This document shows positions 39,444 to 47,221 of a stretch of 64,000 nt of DNA, in pieces (within the stretch, counting starts at the first letter, position 1; every line of letters begins with the position of its first letter). A program made the translations under genes and the position numbers. This stretch comes from Nocardia kruczakiae NBRC 101016 (GTDB lineage: Bacteria > Actinomycetota > Actinomycetes > Mycobacteriales > Mycobacteriaceae), in assembly GCF_001612965.1 (NCBI RefSeq), contig NZ_BDBL01000027.1, positions 1 through 64,000 on the forward strand, in the 5' to 3' direction. The notes below the pieces were generated by a model that did not search any database, was not told the DNA's origin, and worked only from the letters and a program-made list of their open reading frames with translations.

Positions 39444-40268
39444 TCAGTCCTTGAAGTACACCAGTTGATGGGTGGTGGCCAGCGGCCTGCCGTCGGCGCC
39501 CCACAGCTGTGCGGACTGATCGAAGTAGCCGCCGCCGAAGTGCTGGCCCCGGGCGGTGGCGAGCAGTGGACGGTCGCCCTGGATGGCGAGCGCGGCGGCA
39601 TCGGCGTGGAAGTAGACGGTGAGCGAGACGGTGCCGGCGGCGACCATGCGGCCCTGCCGCACCATCACCCGCGGAATGAACACATCCGCCAGGGCCGTCA
39701 GCGCGGGAAAATCCAGCGGGCGAGCCGGGAGGTCCCGCACCCACAGGGTGGTGGTGGAGGTCGGCTGTTCCCGCGGCTCCGCAGTGATCGGCCCGCCGCC
39801 CTCGACGAACCGCATCTCGTAGTTGCGCATCCACACCGGGAATTCCGGCGGTTGCGCCACGGGCACCGACTCGACGGGCGGCGCGGCGGGCGGTTCGATC
39901 TCTGTATCGGACCAGGTGGGCCGCCGGGCGCCGCAGACGACGGTGGCGGTGGTGGTCACCGCGTCGTCCTGGCTCAGCGTCAGCATCCAGTGCTGGGTGC
40001 TGCGATTGGTGCGTACCGGCCGGCAGTCGATCGTGAACGGGCCGTCGGCGATCGGGCCCGCGTAGTTGACGGTGATCGACACCGGTTCGGCCGCACACCG
40101 CGGATCGTCGAGGACGGCGCGCACGGCGGTGGCCGCGGTGACGCCGCCGAAGGGCCCCACCATATTCGAATACTCTGCCGCGGTGCGGGCCAGGTAGCGG
40201 CCCGCGCCGGCGGGCGCCGGCGCGGTGGCGAGATCGAACGGGTGGGTGCCGAGATCGGTCCGATTCAC
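39444..40268 (-). CDS. acyl-CoA thioesterase-like double-hotdog protein
   Basis: A 274-residue TesB-type double hotdog protein, probably hydrolysing an acyl-CoA. The N-terminal hotdog includes GPFGGVTAATAVRAV and PVSITVNYAGPIADGPFTI. The C-terminal one includes LDFPALTALADVFIPRV and VSLTVYFHADAAAL, ending with GRPLATTHQLVYFKD. The GTG start overlaps the stop of the TetR gene (GTGA). It is common in fatty-acid-degrading actinobacteria. Confidence 0.85.
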   Translation of the reverse strand: MNRTDLGTHPFDLATAPAPAGAGRYLARTAAEYSNMVGPFGGVTAATAVRAVLDDPRCAAEPVSITVNYAGPIADGPFTIDCRPVRTNRSTQHWMLTLSQDDAVTTTATVVCGARRPTWSDTEIEPPAAPPVESVPVAQPPEFPVWMRNYEMRFVEGGGPITAEPREQPTSTTTLWVRDLPARPLDFPALTALADVFIPRVMVRQGRMVAAGTVSLTVYFHADAAALAIQGDRPLLATARGQHFGGGYFDQSAQLWGADGRPLATTHQLVYFKD

Positions 40269-40885
40269 GAGCGGGTACTCCTTGTCCGGGACGGTGGGGT
40301 CGTGGCGGGGGTCGCGATCGCGGCCTTCAGCAACGATTCGAGTTGGTCGCCGATGCGGTCCAGGGCGGTGGTGCTGCGTTCGGCCCGGCACATCGCCACG
40401 CTGCCCTCGAATGCCGCGATGATCAGGGTGGCCGTGCGTTCGGCTGCCGCCTGCTCGGCGCCGTCGTCGCGCAGGGATTGCGCCAGTAGGTCTGTCCATC
40501 GGGCGAAGGCGGCCGCCGCCGCCGCGCGGCTGCCCTCGGCATCCGGCACGTCCTCCACCGCTACCGCCAGCACAGGACATCCGGCGCGAAAGTCGCTGTC
40601 CAGCAGATTCTTTCGCCAACGGCGCAGGAACGAGCGCAGACCCTCGACCGAACCCTTGCGCAATTCGCGCGACAGCGTCGCCGCCGTCAGATCACCGGCG
40701 AGGGCGACGGCTTCGGTGGCCAGTTCGGCCTTGCCGCCGGGGAAGTAGTGGTAGGTCGAGCCGAGCGGAGCGTCCGCGAATTTGGCGAGATCGCGCACAC
40801 TCGTGGCGGCGAGACCGCGCCGGCGAATCATCTCGGCCGCGCCCGCCACCAATTTCGCGCGCGAATCATCCCGTGTGCCGCTCAT
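40265..40885 (-). CDS. TetR/AcrR family regulator of the thioesterase operon
   Basis: A 206-residue regulator. HTH: GLAATSVRDLAKFADAPLGSTYHYFPGGKAEL, the YfiR/LmrA-like variant with YHYFPGGK. The C-terminal domain has a Cys-containing GCPVLAVAVEDVP typical of TetR_C_13. The ATG at 40885 has GGGAGG eight bases upstream; a GTG at 40894 is an alternative. Two matching operators lie just upstream, and the thioesterase start overlaps its stop. Confidence 0.9.
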   Translation of the reverse strand: MSGTRDDSRAKLVAGAAEMIRRRGLAATSVRDLAKFADAPLGSTYHYFPGGKAELATEAVALAGDLTAATLSRELRKGSVEGLRSFLRRWRKNLLDSDFRAGCPVLAVAVEDVPDAEGSRAAAAAAFARWTDLLAQSLRDDGAEQAAAERTATLIIAAFEGSVAMCRAERSTTALDRIGDQLESLLKAAIATPATTPPSRTRSTRS

Positions 40886-40898
40886 ATCTCCCACCTCC

Positions 40899-40946
40899 CT
40901 ATAACGTTCGTCATAGCGTAGCTCGCCCCTATAACGGCCGTCATAG
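40899..40946. promoter_or_regulatory. twin TetR operators, 30 bp apart
   Basis: CTATAACG-TTC-GTCATAG (40899-40916) and CTATAACG-GCC-GTCATAG (40929-40946) are identical except for the three-base centre. Each is an imperfect palindrome. They lie between the TetR start (40885) and the divergent DUF72 gene (40993), and the first overlaps the TetR ribosome site. The exact repetition outside the centre is strong evidence for repressor binding sites. Confidence 0.78.
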
Positions 40947-40992
40947 AGGGTGTCCGGCGAGGTCCCAGCGGAGCCGCGGCGAGTCTGGTTCG

Positions 40993-41760
40993 ATGGACGG
41001 TGTGACCCTGTTCGTCGGGACTTCCGGCTGGCAGTACCGGGACTGGCGCGGCGTGCTCTATCCGCCGGGCGTACCGCAGCGGCTGTGGCTGGAACGGTAT
41101 GCGGCCGCCTTCGCGACCGTCGAGAGCAACAACGCCTTCTATCGGCTGCCCAGTCGCGAGGTCTTCGCCGCCTGGCGGGAACGCACGCCGGACGATTTCG
41201 TCGTGGCGGTGAAGGCCAGCCGCTTCCTCACCCATGTCAAACGCCTACGCGAGCCGGCCGAGCCGGTGCAGCGGCTGCTCGAGCACGCCGCCGGCCTGGG
41301 CGACCGGCTGGGTCCGATCCTGGTACAGCTGCCGCCGACTCTGCGGGCGGACGCGACGCTGCTCGACGACTGTCTGCGACAGTTTCCCCCGACCGTGCGC
41401 GTGGCCGTCGAACCACGCCACGAGTCGTGGTGGACACCGCGCATCCGCGCCGTGCTGGAGGAACGCGGCGCCGCGCTGTGCTGGGCGGATGCGTGCTCGC
41501 GCCCGGTGACGCCGTTGTGGCGCACCACCGATTGGTCGTATCTGCGTCTGCACTCCGGGCTGGCGCGGCCGCAACCCCGGTACGGCCGGCGCGCGCTGAC
41601 CGCATGGGCGCATCGGCTGGCGGACACCTTCGGTTCCGCCGACGGATACGTGTACTTCAACAACGACCCGGGCGGTGCGGCCGTCCACGACGCCGTGGTG
41701 TTCGCCGGGCTGGCGCGCGACGCCGGGCTGACGGTCACCCGCACCGACGTGGCTTTCTGA
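40993..41760 (+). CDS. DUF72 (YecE-like) protein
   Basis: A 255-residue TIM-barrel-like protein of unknown activity. The family signatures are FVGTSGWQYRDWRGVLYPPG at the N-terminus, VESNNAFYRLPS, FVVAVKASRFLTHVKRL, VQLPP, VEPRHESWW and VYFNNDPGGAAVHDA. It has been linked to Fe-S or radical chemistry elsewhere only by context. It is divergent from the TetR gene and convergent with pknK. Confidence 0.9.
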   Translation: MDGVTLFVGTSGWQYRDWRGVLYPPGVPQRLWLERYAAAFATVESNNAFYRLPSREVFAAWRERTPDDFVVAVKASRFLTHVKRLREPAEPVQRLLEHAAGLGDRLGPILVQLPPTLRADATLLDDCLRQFPPTVRVAVEPRHESWWTPRIRAVLEERGAALCWADACSRPVTPLWRTTDWSYLRLHSGLARPQPRYGRRALTAWAHRLADTFGSADGYVYFNNDPGGAAVHDAVVFAGLARDAGLTVTRTDVAF

Positions 41761-41772
41761 CGGACCGGCGGA

Positions 41773-44700
41773 TCACCCGAGCTGGTCGAGGAAGGTCCGC
41801 GGAAGCGCGATGGCGGGAGACCCCGCGGAATGCCGCGCCGCGTCGCCCGAGAGCCGCCGGACGACACCGATCAGCGCCGGACCCTCGTCGATCAGCGGGC
41901 GCACCAGTCCCGCTTCGACGCAGCGGCGCAGCGCCGGCGCGAGCACCGCCTCGGCTTCCGCCGACCGGCCCACGGTCTCGAGGCAATGCGCGAACAACAG
42001 CGTGGCGCACAGGGCGGCGCGCGGGCGCGCGGCGGCGTCGATCGACTCGCGCAGGGCGCGGGCGCGGGGGAGTGCCTGTTCGGGATCCGCGCGCAACAGC
42101 CACCGGATAGCCGCTTCCTCGGTGAGGTCGTGAATCGCGGTCGCCACGCCGTCGCGTGCCCCGCGGGGTGCGGGCGGCTCGCCGGGGCCGGATTCGCCCA
42201 ACCCCAGCCGGATTCGCTCGAGTTCGATGCGTGCCGACAGCCGCGGCAGGGTGTGTGCGGTGGCGACCTCGGTGCCGTCGGCGAGTAGTCGCCGCGCCGC
42301 CTCACGGTCCCCGCGCAGCGCCTCGATGCGCGCACCCGTGCCGTAGACGGCGGACAGGAAATCGACTGTGCCGCCTTCGAATCCGAATTCCACCGCCACG
42401 CCGAGCAGATGGTGCGCCTCCGCGATCTCGCCGCGGTCGTAGAGGAAATCGCCGAGTGCGGCCGAGGCCAGGCGAGCGGTGAGGGAACTCTCCCCGGTCG
42501 TGGTGCGCGCCAGGTGCAGCGCCGTGCGGAAGTGTTCCTCGGCCGCCTCGCTGTCGAGTTGTTCGCGCGCCGCCATCCCCGCGAAACAGTGGCTGTACAT
42601 GATGCTCAGCGCCCCGGTGATGTGCCGGAAATAGGTCCGGCCCCACCGGTGCCATTCGTGGACACGGTCGAAGTCGAAGCGGTGTAGTGCGGTGAAGGCG
42701 CCCAGGTTGGCCGCCGCCGACAGCACGAACGGCGCCAGCGAATCCGCGCGGGCGCAACTCTGTTCGACGATGTCCTCCAGTCCGTCGAGGTGATCGGCGA
42801 GCGCCGTCTCCACCCCGCACAGAATCGATGCCTCGACCGCGAGATCGGATTTCCGGTGTCCCGGAGGCTGTTTCGCCGAATCGGCGGCCAGCGCCAGTTG
42901 CAGTGCGGTGTGCATGCGGCTCGGCCGCCGCAACAACACCGCCGCCCAGGCCAGCGCGATCTGCAGGGTCGGATCGGCCGCGGCGTCGGTGACGGGCAGT
43001 TTCGCCGCCAGCGCCGCCAGGGTGGCCAGATGCGAATGCTGCACCAGTTCGCGGGCGTGCGCGGAGACCAGCGCCACCGCGCGTCCGGGTTCGCCCGCCG
43101 CCATCGCGTGGTCGATCGCCTCGCTGAGCATGTCGTGGGCGGCGAACCATTCGGCGGCGCGGCGGTGCAGGTGCGGTACGCGTTCGGGGTGGTCGCGCTC
43201 GAGCCGCCGGCGCAGGAAATCCGAGAACAGCGTGTGGTAGCGGAACCATTCGCCGTCGTCGTCGAGGCGGCGCAGGAACAGGTCCCGCCGCTCGATGTCC
43301 TCGAGCAGCGCGCGCCCGTGCGGCCGTCCGGTCAGCTCCGAGGCCAGCGAGCCGCACACCTTCTCCGTGACAGCGGTTTCCAGCAGGGCGGTCAGCACGT
43401 CGGGTTCGAGTGCGTCGAGCACGTTGTCGGTCAGATATTCGCTGATCGCCTGATGCCGTCCGGACATGGTGGCGATCGCGCTGCCCGGGTCCTCGCGCCC
43501 GCGCAGCGAGATCGATGCCAGTTGCAGCCCGGCGACCCAGCCGTCGGTGCCGGTCCGCAGCCGGTCGATATCGGCCGCGTCCAATGCCAGCCCGCCCACC
43601 CGGGTCAGGAAGTCCGCGGTCTCCTCCTGGTCGAAACGCAAGGCGGCGGAGTCTATTTCGATCAGATCGTCACGAACGCGGATGGCCGAGAGCGGCAGTC
43701 CGATCATCTCGCGGCTGGTGATCAGCAGTTGCAGATGGTGGCAGGCGTTGTCGAGCAGGAAACGCAACGCGGCGGTGGTATCGGCGTCGGTGACGCGATG
43801 CCAGTCCTCGATGATCATCACGATCCGTTCGCCGTCGGCGTGGATGCGGTTGATCAGCGTGGTCAGCACATAGCGCATCACATCGTTGCCGTGTTCCTCG
43901 ACGACGCGCAGCAGTTCGGTGGTCAGGACCGGCCGTGCCCGGCCGACGGCTTCGATGAGGTGCAGCAGGAACCACACCGGATTGTTGTCGTCGTCATCGA
44001 TGTTGAGCCAGCAGGTGGCGACCCCACGGCCGACCATCCGCTGCCCCCACTGAGCGGCGAGCGTGCTCTTGCCGAAACCGGCCGGCGCGTGGACGACGAT
44101 CAGGCGCGGCCAGCGATCGCGATCCATCGAATCCAGCAGGCGGGGACGGCGCACCAGCGGACGCGCGGACAGCGCCGGATGGAATTTCGTCTCGGGGGTC
44201 GGCGGTGTCGTCATCGGGTCGGCCGGAGGAAGCAGGCCGAGCCGGGTCGGTTCGCCGACGCGATCGGCGGCGGCTGCCGGTTCGGCCGCGGGAGTCTCCG
44301 GTGTCGAGATCGCCATCTCGTCCACGCGAAGACCGCGGTGGCGCTGCGCCTGCTGCGCCCGCGCACCGAACTCCACCGCGGAGACCGGGCGCTGCGCCGG
44401 GTCGGCGGCCATACTGTCCTCGATCAGTGCGCAGATGTCGTCGGGAATGCCGCGGGGACGCAGATCGGGAATCGGTTCCTCGGTGATGCGCACGAATTGG
44501 GCGACCAGCCGCTCACCGGAGCGGCGCTGGAAGGCGGCGTGGCCGGTCAGCATGCAGAACAGGGTGGCGCCCAGGCTGTAGATGTCGGAGGCGACCGTCG
44601 GGGTGCCGTCGCGCAGCACCTCGGGAGCGGTGAACGCCGGTGACGCCGTCACCACGCCGGTGGTGGTCCGGAAACCGCCCTCCACCCGGGCGATACCGAA

Positions 44701-45207
44701 ATCGGTCAGTTGCGGTTCGCCGTAGTCGCTGAGAAGTACGTTGCCCGGCTTGATATCTCGATGCAGGATGCCGGCGCGGTGCACCGTTTCCAGCGCACCG
44801 GACAGCTTCACCGACATGCGCAGCGCGGCAGTGATATCCAGGGGCCCGCCGTGCTGGATCCGCTGTTCCAGCGAGCCCTTCGGGTGATACGGCATCACCA
44901 GATAGGGCCGCCCGCCGCCGGTCGTGCCGACCTGCAGGATCGCGACGATGTTCGGATGTTCCGGGAGCCCGCCCATGGCCCGCTGCTCGCGCAGGAATCG
45001 TTCGAGATTCTCGTCGCCGAATTCGGATGTGGCGGTGAGTACCTTCACCGCGACGGTGCGTCCCAGTGCGAGTTCGCGGCAGCGATAGACGACGCCGAAT
45101 CCGCCCCGCCCGATGATGTGCGCATCGGCGAACCCGGCCGCTCGCAGATCGTCGTCGATCACCAGGGAGCGGTCGCGCTGGGTTGCCATGGGGTCCTTGT
45201 CGGCCAT
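41773..45207 (-). CDS. pknK: PknK-type Ser/Thr kinase fused to AAA/STAND and TPR-like regions
   Basis: A 1144-residue signalling protein. The kinase domain (about residues 27-285) has IGRGGFGVVY, the ATP-binding Lys in VAVKVL (K55), HRDIKPGN (catalytic D151) and DFG at 169-171. A linker leads to the MalT-like STAND ATPase with Walker A HAPAGFGKSTLAAQW (K380) and acidic Walker B IIEDWHR. The remaining ~600 residues are helical repeats. No LuxR-type HTH is present at the C-terminus, as in mycobacterial PknK. There is no membrane segment, so it is cytoplasmic. I preferred the ATG at 45207 because the N-terminus then matches the mycobacterial form; 45189 is an alternative. Confidence 0.92.
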   Translation of the reverse strand: MADKDPMATQRDRSLVIDDDLRAAGFADAHIIGRGGFGVVYRCRELALGRTVAVKVLTATSEFGDENLERFLREQRAMGGLPEHPNIVAILQVGTTGGGRPYLVMPYHPKGSLEQRIQHGGPLDITAALRMSVKLSGALETVHRAGILHRDIKPGNVLLSDYGEPQLTDFGIARVEGGFRTTTGVVTASPAFTAPEVLRDGTPTVASDIYSLGATLFCMLTGHAAFQRRSGERLVAQFVRITEEPIPDLRPRGIPDDICALIEDSMAADPAQRPVSAVEFGARAQQAQRHRGLRVDEMAISTPETPAAEPAAAADRVGEPTRLGLLPPADPMTTPPTPETKFHPALSARPLVRRPRLLDSMDRDRWPRLIVVHAPAGFGKSTLAAQWGQRMVGRGVATCWLNIDDDDNNPVWFLLHLIEAVGRARPVLTTELLRVVEEHGNDVMRYVLTTLINRIHADGERIVMIIEDWHRVTDADTTAALRFLLDNACHHLQLLITSREMIGLPLSAIRVRDDLIEIDSAALRFDQEETADFLTRVGGLALDAADIDRLRTGTDGWVAGLQLASISLRGREDPGSAIATMSGRHQAISEYLTDNVLDALEPDVLTALLETAVTEKVCGSLASELTGRPHGRALLEDIERRDLFLRRLDDDGEWFRYHTLFSDFLRRRLERDHPERVPHLHRRAAEWFAAHDMLSEAIDHAMAAGEPGRAVALVSAHARELVQHSHLATLAALAAKLPVTDAAADPTLQIALAWAAVLLRRPSRMHTALQLALAADSAKQPPGHRKSDLAVEASILCGVETALADHLDGLEDIVEQSCARADSLAPFVLSAAANLGAFTALHRFDFDRVHEWHRWGRTYFRHITGALSIMYSHCFAGMAAREQLDSEAAEEHFRTALHLARTTTGESSLTARLASAALGDFLYDRGEIAEAHHLLGVAVEFGFEGGTVDFLSAVYGTGARIEALRGDREAARRLLADGTEVATAHTLPRLSARIELERIRLGLGESGPGEPPAPRGARDGVATAIHDLTEEAAIRWLLRADPEQALPRARALRESIDAAARPRAALCATLLFAHCLETVGRSAEAEAVLAPALRRCVEAGLVRPLIDEGPALIGVVRRLSGDAARHSAGSPAIALPRTFLDQLG

Positions 45208-45439
45208 CGGCACCGTTTCCGTCTGTACTGCTTCCGCGGAGCCCGTCGCGCTGGCATGTCAAGTATAGGGCGCGACCTGGCCGTATGCCGGGGCCGTGAC
45301 CGTTCGCTGACCCCGCTGCCGCCGCCGAGGCGTTCGTGCGGCACGTGCGGCCCAACCGGCAGGCGACGCAACGGGATTCGCGTGCCGGGCCGGGGCGGGG
45401 TCGGCCACGGGGGATGGTCACCGTCCGGAGGCTGCTGGC

Positions 45440-46297
45440 ATGCTGTCCGATATGGCCGACATCCGCTGGGAAATCTCCGACTCCATCGCCACCATCACGC
45501 TCGATCGCCCGCAGCAGCTCAACGCCTTCACCGCCGCGATGGGCGAGGAACTGATCGCCGCCTTCGACGCCTTCGACCACGACGACCGGGTGCGCGCGAT
45601 CATCGTCACCGGCGCGGGGCGCGCGTTCTGCGCGGGCGCGGATCTGTCGGCCGGAGCCGAAACCTTCGCCGCCGAGTCGACCGATACCTTCCGCGACGGC
45701 GGTGGTGAGGTGGCGCTGCGAATGTTCGAATCACAGAAGCCGATCATCGCCGCGATCAACGGCCCCGCCGTCGGCGTCGGTATCACCATGACCCTGGCCG
45801 CGGACTTCCGGCTCGCCGCCGACACCGCGCGCATCGGATTCGTGTTCAATCGGCGCGGCATCGTGCCGGAATCGTGCTCCAGCTGGTTCCTGCCCCGCCT
45901 GGTGCCGCTGCAGACCGCGCTGGACTGGGTGTACTCCGGCCGGCTGGTCGAGGCCGACGAGGCGTTGGACTCGGGCCTGTTCTACGCCCTGCATCCGGTC
46001 GGCGATCTGCTGGACCAGGCTCGGGCTCTGGCGCGACGGCTCACCGAACATTCGGCGCCGGTCTCGGTGGCGTTGTCGCGGCAGATGCTGTGGCGCGGAC
46101 TCGGCGCCGAACATCCGATGATCTCGCATCGCGTCGAATCGCGCGGTATCAACCAGCGCGGTGCCAGCGCCGACGCCCGCGAAGGCGTCTCGGCCTTCCT
46201 CGAGAAGCGGCCCGCGCGATTCCCCGACAGCGTCGAGCGCGACCTGCCCGATGTGTTCGCCGGTGACCTCGCGACTCCGCCCTTCCGACCCGCCTGA
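45440..46297 (+). CDS. enoyl-CoA hydratase/isomerase (crotonase) family protein
   Basis: A 285-residue crotonase-fold enzyme acting on an acyl-CoA. IATITLDRPQQLNAFTAAM opens it. The oxyanion hole residues are in GAGRAFCAGADLS and GPAVGVGITMTLAADFRLA, and one catalytic glutamate is kept in GIVPESCSSWFLPRLV. The C-terminal extension after residue 230 is typical of the branch with a longer tail. GGAGG stands eight bases before the ATG at 45440; an ATG at 45452 is also possible. It is divergent from pknK. Confidence 0.88.
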   Translation: MLSDMADIRWEISDSIATITLDRPQQLNAFTAAMGEELIAAFDAFDHDDRVRAIIVTGAGRAFCAGADLSAGAETFAAESTDTFRDGGGEVALRMFESQKPIIAAINGPAVGVGITMTLAADFRLAADTARIGFVFNRRGIVPESCSSWFLPRLVPLQTALDWVYSGRLVEADEALDSGLFYALHPVGDLLDQARALARRLTEHSAPVSVALSRQMLWRGLGAEHPMISHRVESRGINQRGASADAREGVSAFLEKRPARFPDSVERDLPDVFAGDLATPPFRPA

Positions 46298-46323
46298 ACC
46301 GACCGGTGACCGTGGAGGAACGC

Positions 46324-47073
46324 ATGATTCGCTGGACCTGGATGTACATCGACCGGCCCGCCGCGCGGTTCGACGACGCCTTCGCCTTCTGGACAGCGGT
46401 GACCGGCACCGGGCTGTCGGCCCGCCAGGGGGAGCACGCCGAGTTCGCGACTCTCGACCCGGCGACGGGTGACGCCTACCAGGCGGCGCAGGCGGTCGGC
46501 GGGGACGGTGGCGCCCATCTCGACATCGATGTCATCGATCTCGACCGCGCTCGCCGCGCGGCGCGTGATCTCGGCGCGACCCTGGTCGCCGATCACGACA
46601 CCTGGTCGCTCGCACGGTCCCCGCACGGCCTGCCGTTCTGCCTGACCACCGGCGACGGGCGGCATATCCCCGCGCCGGTGACCGGACCCGACGGCAGTCT
46701 CAGCCGGGTCGATCAGCTCTGTTTCGATATCCCGCCGTCCGGCTACGACGGCGAGGTCGAATTCTGGGCCGCGCTCACCGGCTGGCCCGTGCGGCGCACC
46801 GGTCGCGCCGAGTTCACCCGGCTGCTCGTGCCCGCACGCCTGCCGGTCCGGATCCTGATCCAGCGCCTGGACAGCGAACAGGTGCCCGGCGCCCATATCG
46901 ATATCGCCTGCGCCGATGTCGAGGCGGTGGCGACCTGGCACGAATCGCTGGGCGCCCGGCGCGCGCACCGCGGCGCGCAGTGGCTGGTGATGAACGATCC
47001 GGTGGGCGGGGTGTACTGCCTCACCGAGCGAGACCCGTTGACCGGCAAGGTATTTCGGCGCAGCCCGCGCTGA
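46324..47073 (+). CDS. two-domain VOC-family protein
   Basis: A 249-residue protein with two glyoxalase-like halves: MIRWTWMYIDRPAARFDDAFAFWTAVTG and VDQLCFDIPPSGYDGEVEFWAALTG. The second starts at about residue 127, after a repeat of HLDIDVIDLDRARRAARDLGA and HIDIACADVEAVATWHESLGA. The internal repetition shows descent from a duplicated domain. GGAGGAACGC precedes the ATG. No metal-ligand pattern can be assigned with confidence, and the role is unknown. Confidence 0.83.
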   Translation: MIRWTWMYIDRPAARFDDAFAFWTAVTGTGLSARQGEHAEFATLDPATGDAYQAAQAVGGDGGAHLDIDVIDLDRARRAARDLGATLVADHDTWSLARSPHGLPFCLTTGDGRHIPAPVTGPDGSLSRVDQLCFDIPPSGYDGEVEFWAALTGWPVRRTGRAEFTRLLVPARLPVRILIQRLDSEQVPGAHIDIACADVEAVATWHESLGARRAHRGAQWLVMNDPVGGVYCLTERDPLTGKVFRRSPR

Positions 47074-47221
47074 ACGGGGTCCGCTGCGGGCGCGAGCCGG
47101 TGTGCCGGTCCCGGGACCGGTTGCGGCGCGCCGGCGTGGATCGGCGCATCCTGGAAGGGACTGGCGCACCGACGACGCGCCCGGCCCCGGCGATCCCGCG
47201 GACCCGGGCAGAGGAGGGCAG

